Source of the DNA: Streptomyces gardneri
Lineage (GTDB): Bacteria; Actinomycetota; Actinomycetes; Streptomycetales; Streptomycetaceae
Direction of reading: 5' to 3'
Length of the DNA stretch: 64,000 bases
Assembly: GCF_006539185.1 (NCBI RefSeq)
Contig: NZ_BJMN01000026.1
Location: forward strand, 93,421-157,420
Every line of letters begins with the position of its first letter. The first letter of the stretch is position 1. The notes beneath the pieces are model-generated. The model saw only the letters and a list, made by a program, of their open reading frames with translations. It did no database searches and had not been told where the DNA came from. This document shows, piece by piece, positions 59,277 to 64,000 of this stretch. The translations under genes were made by a program, and so were the position numbers.

Positions 59277-59320
59277 TCGCCGTGTTCCGGCACGTGGTGA
59301 GGAGCGGTCCTCCTCGGTCG

Positions 59321-59354
59321 TCAGCTTGTTGCACGGGCTTCTGCAGCAAGCTGA
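59321..59354. promoter_or_regulatory. Inverted repeat upstream of the small secreted peptide and ABC/YcaO genes
   Basis: TCAGCTTGTTGC pairs with GCAGCAAGCTGA (one T-G wobble) across ten bases, 95 bases before the peptide start. It may be an operator for the biosynthetic operon or an RNA hairpin in its leader. Confidence 0.5.
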
Positions 59355-59448
59355 CACCGGATGCCGTGGAGTGGCCCCCGCCCCGCTGGCATTGTCTTTC
59401 TCAGCGGAAACGCAGAGGGAACACAGAAGCAGAACCCAGGGGGAAACA

Positions 59449-59712
59449 GTGCGGATTCGAATCACTTCGGCAGTTGCTTGTCTGGCTCTGACGATCGCCG
59501 GTCTCACTGTGGCGGCGGGCAGCGCGGCTGCCGTCGAGCAGGGTGAGGGGCAGAGCGCCGGACAGCGTGCCGGACTGCACGGTGAGTCGCAGTGGCCGGT
59601 GCCGGTGCCGCCGGAGGTCGGTGAGCTGATCTGCGAGATCCAGGCGAACCTGCCGCACATGCCGCACCTGGTTCCGGTCCCCCACTGCAAGCCGGTCAAC
59701 GGCTGGCAGTAG
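59449..59712 (+). CDS. Small secreted peptide, 87 residues, first gene of the YcaO cluster
   Basis: GTG 59449 follows AGGGGGA. Residues 1-28 (MRIRITSAVACLALTIAGLTV...AAA) are a Sec signal peptide. The mature part of about 59 residues has two cysteines (GELICEIQ and VPHCKPVN), repeated proline dyads and a C-terminal NGWQ. It is 47 bases upstream of the ABC ATPase and reads the same way. It may be the exported product or an immunity factor, but it is poor in Cys/Ser/Thr, so a classical azoline-peptide core is unlikely, and a Sec signal is unusual for a TOMM precursor. Confidence 0.6.
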   Translation: MRIRITSAVACLALTIAGLTVAAGSAAAVEQGEGQSAGQRAGLHGESQWPVPVPPEVGELICEIQANLPHMPHLVPVPHCKPVNGWQ

Positions 59713-59759
59713 TTCCCGCCCCCTTTCCACGACTGCTGATCCAGAGGGCGAGAGCAGAG

Positions 59760-60764
59760 ATGGTCATGACAAGTCAGCTCCCGAGTGTCACGGAATTCCC
59801 GGGTAGTTCGGAAGACGTTCTCGAAGTCGTCGACCTACGGGTGAGATACGCCGACTTCGAAGCGGTGGCGGGAATTTCCTTCTCCGTCGCTCCGGGCGAG
59901 ATCTTCGGTCTCCTCGGCCGTAACGGAGCCGGCAAGACCAGCACCATCTCGGCCATCGCGGGCCTGCGCAGGCCCGATGCGGGACAGGTCCGCATCCTCG
60001 GTGAGGACGCGCTCGTACGGACCGATCTCCTGCGCGCCTCCCTTGCCCTCCAGCCCCAGCAGGCCAGCCTGTTCCCGCGGCTGAAGGTGCGGGAGACCCT
60101 GGAGACCTGGGCCGCGCTGTACCCGGCGCCCCGGGACGTGGACGCCCTGCTCGACGAGATCGGCCTGGCCGAGAAGGCCGGGGCGCGCTCCGCCCGGCTC
60201 TCCGGCGGTCAGCAGCAGAGGCTGCTGCTCGCCACGGCGCTGGTCGGCGACACCCCCGTGGTCGTCCTCGACGAACCCACCACCGGACTCGACCCGCACG
60301 CCCGGCACGCCGTCTGGGACCTGATCCGCAGGGCCCAGGCCGGTGGCACCACCTTCCTGCTCACGACCCACGCCATGGCCGAGGCCGAGGAGATGTGCGA
60401 CCGGCTCGCCGTCATGCACGAAGGACGGGTGGTGGCGGCCGGCTCCCCGGCGGAGCTGATCGCCCGGTACGCATCCGGCGGCGTCGTCTCCGTACGGACC
60501 GACCGCGCCGACCTCGCCGACCAGGTGCGCGCACGTCACGGCGACGCCGTGACCGCCGTCGAGTCGGCCGGGCGCTCGGGCCGGACACGGTTCGAGGTGA
60601 CGGCGGACGACCCGCACGCCACCGCCGCGTGGATCACCGGACTCGACCCCGCGGCCGATGTGCGGCCGCGCCCCGCGACCTTGGAGGACGTGTTCCTCCG
60701 CCTCACCGGAACTTCGCTCGAACCCACATCGGACATGGCATCGGAACAGGAGGGCATGCGATGA
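59760..60764 (+). CDS. ABC transporter ATP-binding protein
   Basis: The product is 334 residues from ATG 59760 (ATG 59766 is possible). Walker A GRNGAGKTST, Q-loop LALQPQQASLF, signature LSGGQQQRLLLATAL, Walker B VVVLDEPTTGLDPHA, H-loop TTHAMAEAEEM: a complete ATPase of the DrrA/CcmA type, with the C-terminal region common in export systems. It overlaps the permease gene by four bases (ATGA). It powers export of the cluster product or self-resistance. Confidence 0.9.
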   Translation: MVMTSQLPSVTEFPGSSEDVLEVVDLRVRYADFEAVAGISFSVAPGEIFGLLGRNGAGKTSTISAIAGLRRPDAGQVRILGEDALVRTDLLRASLALQPQQASLFPRLKVRETLETWAALYPAPRDVDALLDEIGLAEKAGARSARLSGGQQQRLLLATALVGDTPVVVLDEPTTGLDPHARHAVWDLIRRAQAGGTTFLLTTHAMAEAEEMCDRLAVMHEGRVVAAGSPAELIARYASGGVVSVRTDRADLADQVRARHGDAVTAVESAGRSGRTRFEVTADDPHATAAWITGLDPAADVRPRPATLEDVFLRLTGTSLEPTSDMASEQEGMR

Positions 60765-61816
60765 ATCGCGTCCGTCTCGACGCACCACCCGTGTCGACGA
60801 CGCGCCAGTGGAAGGCGCTCTCCCGGGCCATGACCCGACAGCTCCTGCGCGACCCCGCGGCGCTCTTCTTCACCGTGGTCTTCCCCTTGCTGATGGCGGT
60901 GTTCTTCGTCGTCCTCATGCAACTCACCTGGGTACGAGGCCCCTTCGAGCTCGCCGTCGTCGGACCCGGCACCCAGGCGACCGCCCTCCAGGAGGCGCTC
61001 GGCGGCGGCAGCACCGCCGTCGCCGTCGCCGAAGCCGGCCCACAGCCGGGCAAGGCGGCGCTGATCGTCCCCGACGCGGCCTCCCGCACCCTGCGGATGG
61101 CCGTCGATCCGGAACAGCCGTCCGTGGTCGCCGCGGTGCGCGCCGCACTGGACGACACCCCCTGGCAGGGCTGGGAGGTGGCGGCCGTCGGCAGCGACGG
61201 GTCCGCGCTCTTCGACCCCATGGCCTTCGTGATCCCCGGCGTCCTCGCCTTCGCGCTGCTCTCGCTCGCCCTGACCGGTACCGCTTCCGCCCTCGTCGCC
61301 ATGCGGGCCAGCGGCACCCTGCGGCTGCTGTCGACGACACCGGCCCGGCGGCCCGCCGTCCTGCTCTCGCTCATCCCGGGCCGAGGTCTGCTGGCGCTGG
61401 CCGTGCTCGCCCTGATGGGAACGGGCGCCGTCGCCGGCGGACTGCTCGAGCCGGCCTCGATGCTGCGGCTGCTGCTGACCACGGCCATCGGTCTGGTGAT
61501 GCTGCTCGCCCTGGGCTATCTGCTCGGCGGACTGCTCTCCTCGCCCGAGGTGACCAACGCGATCTCCGGGCTGCTCACCCCGGTCCTGCTGATGAGCACG
61601 GGACTGCTGTTCCCCCTCGAACTTCTCCCCGACTCGGTGGCCGGGCCGCTCTCCTGGACCCCGCTGGCGATGTTCGGAGACGCCCTTCGCCACGACGTCG
61701 TCGGCGGGATCACCCGCCACGCCCTGTGGCTCGACTGGACAGTGATGGCGGCGACGGCCGCGGGGCTCACGGCCCTCGCGGCACGGACGTTCCGCTGGGA
61801 CACGGAGCGTGCATGA
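60761..61816 (+). CDS. ABC-2 type permease
   Basis: The product is 351 residues from ATG 60761 with AGGAGGG upstream. A membrane helix at about 33-55 is followed by an extracytoplasmic region to about 155, then five helices (FVIPGVLAFALLSLALTG, GLLALAVLALMGTGAVAGG, LLLTTAIGLVMLLALGYLLGG, ISGLLTPVLLMSTGLLFPLELLP, LDWTVMAATAAGLTALAA). This is the ABC-2 pattern; it forms the channel with the ATPase upstream. Its stop overlaps the YcaO start (ATGATGA). Confidence 0.88.
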   Translation: MNRVRLDAPPVSTTRQWKALSRAMTRQLLRDPAALFFTVVFPLLMAVFFVVLMQLTWVRGPFELAVVGPGTQATALQEALGGGSTAVAVAEAGPQPGKAALIVPDAASRTLRMAVDPEQPSVVAAVRAALDDTPWQGWEVAAVGSDGSALFDPMAFVIPGVLAFALLSLALTGTASALVAMRASGTLRLLSTTPARRPAVLLSLIPGRGLLALAVLALMGTGAVAGGLLEPASMLRLLLTTAIGLVMLLALGYLLGGLLSSPEVTNAISGLLTPVLLMSTGLLFPLELLPDSVAGPLSWTPLAMFGDALRHDVVGGITRHALWLDWTVMAATAAGLTALAARTFRWDTERA

Positions 61817-63243
61817 TGACCGTTTCTGCGACTTCAACGACTTCAACGACTTCTACGACGAACCAGAGCTCTGCCGGGACCGCCGCCGGCACGGACCACC
61901 CCGCCATACCCGAATCGCTCCTCCGCATCGGCCAACTGGCCTCCTCCTACGGCCTGGTGAACCGGGTGACCCGGCTCCCCGTCGCCGAGGGCGAACCCGA
62001 CTTCCCGATCTTCACGGCCTCGCTCGGCAACCCCGGCGAAGTACTCAGCGAACAGTCCGGCTGGGAGCACAACCCCAGCTCCGGGAACTTCGACGGAGCC
62101 GGCGGTGACCTCGACCCGGAGCGCGCCGCGCACCTCGCGGTCGCCGAATCGCTGGAGCGGTACTCCTCCTGCGCCAGGGACCCCGAGCAGATCGTCTGGG
62201 CGACCGCCGCCGAACTCGGCGAGGACGCGATCACCAGCGACCGCTGGCCGCGGTGCTCGCCGGCCGAACTGGCCGACCCCCGCAGCGGTCTCGTCCCCAC
62301 CGACCCCGACGGGCCCATGCGCTGGGTGCGCGGCTGGTCCTTCACCCGCAACCGCCCGGTGTACGTGCCAGCCATGCAGGTCTGGCTGAAGAACCCCGTG
62401 GAGTCCATCGCGGAGCGCTACGTCCACCCGGTCTCGACCGGCTGCGCCGCGCACTCCGATCCGGCCGCCGCCGTCGTCAACGGCATCCTGGAGATCGTCG
62501 AACGCGACGCCATCGCACTGACCTGGCTCCAGCGGCTGCGGCTTCCCCGTCTTGAGTTCGACCCGGCCGAACTGGCCCCGGAGTTCCGGGCCTTCGTGGA
62601 GCGGGGCAGCAGCGAACGGCTGCGTACCCAGCTCTACGACGCGACCACCGACCTCGGCATCCCGGTGATCTACGGGGTGCAGCTCGCCGACGACGACCGG
62701 GTCATCGCCCAACTCGTCGCAGCGACAGCTGAGCTGGACCCCGGCAAGGGGATCGCCAAGCTCTACCGCGAGGCCTCCTCCCTCCGGATCGCGCTCCGCC
62801 ACATGGCACGGGCCGCCGAGAAGGAGGCCACGACCCCCGCGGCGGAGGAGGACATCGTCAGCGTCGTCGACGGCGCCCTGCTGTCCGGCCCGCTGTCCCA
62901 GCGCCACCGCTTCGACTTCCTGCTGGAGGGCGAACGCCCGGTGCACGGGCTGCGCGACCTTCCCCGGGCCCCGTCCGAGGAGCCGCTGCCGGCCCTGGCC
63001 TGGCTGCTGGAGCGCCTGCACACCGCCGGCTGCGAGGTCGTCGCCGTCGACCTCACCACCGACGAGGCCGAGCAGGTCGGAGCCACCGTCGTACGGATGC
63101 TCATCCCCCAGCTCATGCCGCTGTCCTTCGTGCACAGGGCCCGCTACCTGGCGCACCCCCGGCTCTACGCGGCACCCGCCGCCATGGGCCACCCGGTGCG
63201 GGGCGAGGGCGACATCAACCCGCACCCCCAGCCCTTCGCCTGA
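61813..63243 (+). CDS. YcaO-family cyclodehydratase (TOMM D protein)
   Basis: The product is 476 residues from ATG 61813 (ATG 61816 is equally possible). The first 25 residues are Ser/Thr-rich (SATSTTSTTSTTNQSSAG), encoded by 9-base tandem repeats. The ATP-binding pattern is present: AAHLAVAESLERYSS, STGCAAHSDPAAAVVNGILEIVERDAI, and a late helix. The C-terminus PHPQPFA contains PxPxP, the motif of azoline-forming YcaO proteins. It phosphorylates peptide amides to cyclise Cys/Ser/Thr side chains or install thioamides. The next gene is its E1-like partner. Confidence 0.88.
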   Translation: MMTVSATSTTSTTSTTNQSSAGTAAGTDHPAIPESLLRIGQLASSYGLVNRVTRLPVAEGEPDFPIFTASLGNPGEVLSEQSGWEHNPSSGNFDGAGGDLDPERAAHLAVAESLERYSSCARDPEQIVWATAAELGEDAITSDRWPRCSPAELADPRSGLVPTDPDGPMRWVRGWSFTRNRPVYVPAMQVWLKNPVESIAERYVHPVSTGCAAHSDPAAAVVNGILEIVERDAIALTWLQRLRLPRLEFDPAELAPEFRAFVERGSSERLRTQLYDATTDLGIPVIYGVQLADDDRVIAQLVAATAELDPGKGIAKLYREASSLRIALRHMARAAEKEATTPAAEEDIVSVVDGALLSGPLSQRHRFDFLLEGERPVHGLRDLPRAPSEEPLPALAWLLERLHTAGCEVVAVDLTTDEAEQVGATVVRMLIPQLMPLSFVHRARYLAHPRLYAAPAAMGHPVRGEGDINPHPQPFA

Positions 63244-63289
63244 TATCCGACCTTCCACCCGCCGTGAACGTCCGACGAGGAGTCCGAAG

Positions 63290-63949
63290 ATGACCGATCC
63301 GCGCCTGCTGATCCTCGCCGCGGGAGCGTTCGGCGCGGCCGTCGCCGAAGGGCTGGCCGCACGCCACGCCGGGTCGACCGTGCTCGACGTGAACCAGGGC
63401 ACCCACCCCAGCCTGTGGCCCGACAGCGATCTGATCGTGCTGGCCACGGGAGGGGACCGGGAGGTGCTGGCCGACATGGTGGACGCCAGCGCCCATGCCT
63501 GGAACCGGCCCTGGTTCCCCGTCCAGGCGGGCCCCCTCGACCTGCGGTGCGGACCGGTGGTCGTCCCCGGCCGCACCGCATGCCACCGCTGCTACACCCG
63601 CCGCCGCGCACAGCACACCGCCCCGACGACGGACGGGACCCGGGGCGGGGCGACCACCGCGCCCCCGGTCTCCGGACACGCCCCGCACCACGTGGCCATC
63701 GCCGTGGGTCTCGCGGACCAGGCGGTGCGCGAGGCCCTGGCCGAACCCGGTGAGCCGGGCGCTGCGGAGGGCATCGGTGCCACCGTGCGGATCTTCGGGG
63801 TCGTGGAGGGCGCCACCTCCACCTCGGCGGTCGTCGCCGTCGACCGGTGCGCCCGCTGCCGGCCGGCCCGGACGCCCGAGAGCCGCCTGGAGCGGTTCGA
63901 GGCGATCGCGGCGGAGCTCGCGGCCCTGCCGGCCCTTCCCGGCCGATGA
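63290..63949 (+). CDS. E1-like (Ocin-ThiF type) partner of the YcaO protein
   Basis: The product is 219 residues with GAGGAG before ATG 63290. It begins with a nucleotide-binding-like strand (DPRLLILAAGAFGAAVAEGLA, with Ala for Gly in the loop). CGPVVVPGRTACHRCYTRRR and DRCARCRPART supply two C-x-x-C pairs for a structural zinc, as in TOMM C proteins of the ThiF/MccB fold. At 219 residues it is shorter than the usual 300-400, so the leader-binding winged helix may be missing or separate. It probably activates or presents substrate to YcaO. The cluster continues beyond the window. Confidence 0.75.
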   Translation: MTDPRLLILAAGAFGAAVAEGLAARHAGSTVLDVNQGTHPSLWPDSDLIVLATGGDREVLADMVDASAHAWNRPWFPVQAGPLDLRCGPVVVPGRTACHRCYTRRRAQHTAPTTDGTRGGATTAPPVSGHAPHHVAIAVGLADQAVREALAEPGEPGAAEGIGATVRIFGVVEGATSTSAVVAVDRCARCRPARTPESRLERFEAIAAELAALPALPGR

Positions 63950-64000
63950 CCCCGGCCCCGCCCCCGCGCACGAACCCGTACCGCACTCCGTACCGCACCT

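Noticed and set aside
53963..59293. A 1776-codon open frame antisense to the FG-GAP protein
   Set aside because: It mirrors the third-position GC bias of the real gene; the translation is low-complexity Val/Gly/Arg/Asp without domains, and the sense frame has clear repeats and a signal peptide.
59449..59712. The secreted 87-residue peptide as a confirmed RiPP precursor
   Set aside because: It has a Sec signal and only two cysteines and few Ser/Thr in the mature part; reported as a candidate gene only, not as a core peptide.

Overview
The window is high-GC actinobacterial DNA (about 70% GC), and almost certainly a Streptomyces chromosome. Supporting signs are GTG/TTG starts, leaderless-type promoters, an AfsR-type SARP regulator, F420 biosynthesis and F420-dependent oxidoreductases, XRE-DUF5753/DUF397 pairs, and large secreted RHS and FG-GAP proteins. 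I see no insertion sequence, phage module or CRISPR array. One tRNA gene (Arg, anticodon CCT) is present.

Layout: (1) 1-4 kb: the C-terminal beta-propeller of a protein that starts before the window (probably an AfsK-like Ser/Thr kinase), a membrane protein and a small secreted protein. (2) 3-7 kb: a catabolic divergon with enoyl-CoA hydratase, a DUF35 protein and a thiolase on one strand and a FadD3-like acyl-CoA ligase on the other, followed by a ribbon-helix-helix/PIN toxin-antitoxin pair. (3) 7.6-12 kb: a DUF2079 membrane protein divergent from an OmpR-type two-component system, then a VOC protein. (4) 12-15.8 kb: an AfsR-like SARP-NB-ARC-TPR regulator with a small four-repeat NIHVT protein directly downstream, in the position AfsS holds beside AfsR. 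(5) 15.9-23.7 kb: amidohydrolase, LLM oxidoreductase, SDR, second LLM oxidoreductase, D-aminoacylase-like protein and aldehyde dehydrogenase. (6) 23.9-29.9 kb: amino-acid permease, two paralogous CMD-family proteins flanking a GNAT gene, another GNAT, and a third LLM oxidoreductase. (7) 30-37.3 kb: fbiC, an ADP-ribosylglycohydrolase-family protein without its metal aspartates, a sodium:solute symporter, an SDR and an EthD-like protein. (8) 37.5-46 kb: DUF397, an XRE-DUF5753 regulator broken by an in-frame TAG, a GPP34 protein, a D-Ala-D-Ala carboxypeptidase, a polytopic membrane protein, tRNA-Arg and a secreted GDPD. (9) 46.2-59.2 kb: an RHS polymorphic toxin with a pretoxin HINT domain and a nucleotidyltransferase-like tip, a likely DUF5958 immunity gene just downstream, and a divergent 1687-residue DNRLRE/LGFP/FG-GAP secreted protein. 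(10) 59.4 kb to the end: a small secreted peptide, ABC exporter, YcaO cyclodehydratase and E1-like partner, which is the left part of a RiPP-type biosynthetic cluster running off the window.

How the genes fit together: a perfect inverted repeat, CTGAC-N5-GTCAG, occurs seven times, each time just upstream of catabolic genes in blocks 2, 5 and 7. This points to one scattered regulon under a single (probably TetR-type) repressor that is not in the window. The regulon contains an acyl-CoA ligase, thiolase/DUF35, hydratase, oxidoreductases and hydrolases. At least one member is probably F420-dependent, and fbiC, the gene for the deazaflavin core of F420, lies among them. The AfsR/NIHVT pair has a candidate SARP direct repeat upstream of the small gene. 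In the RHS locus, base composition drops where the toxin tip and immunity gene begin, as expected for an exchangeable module.
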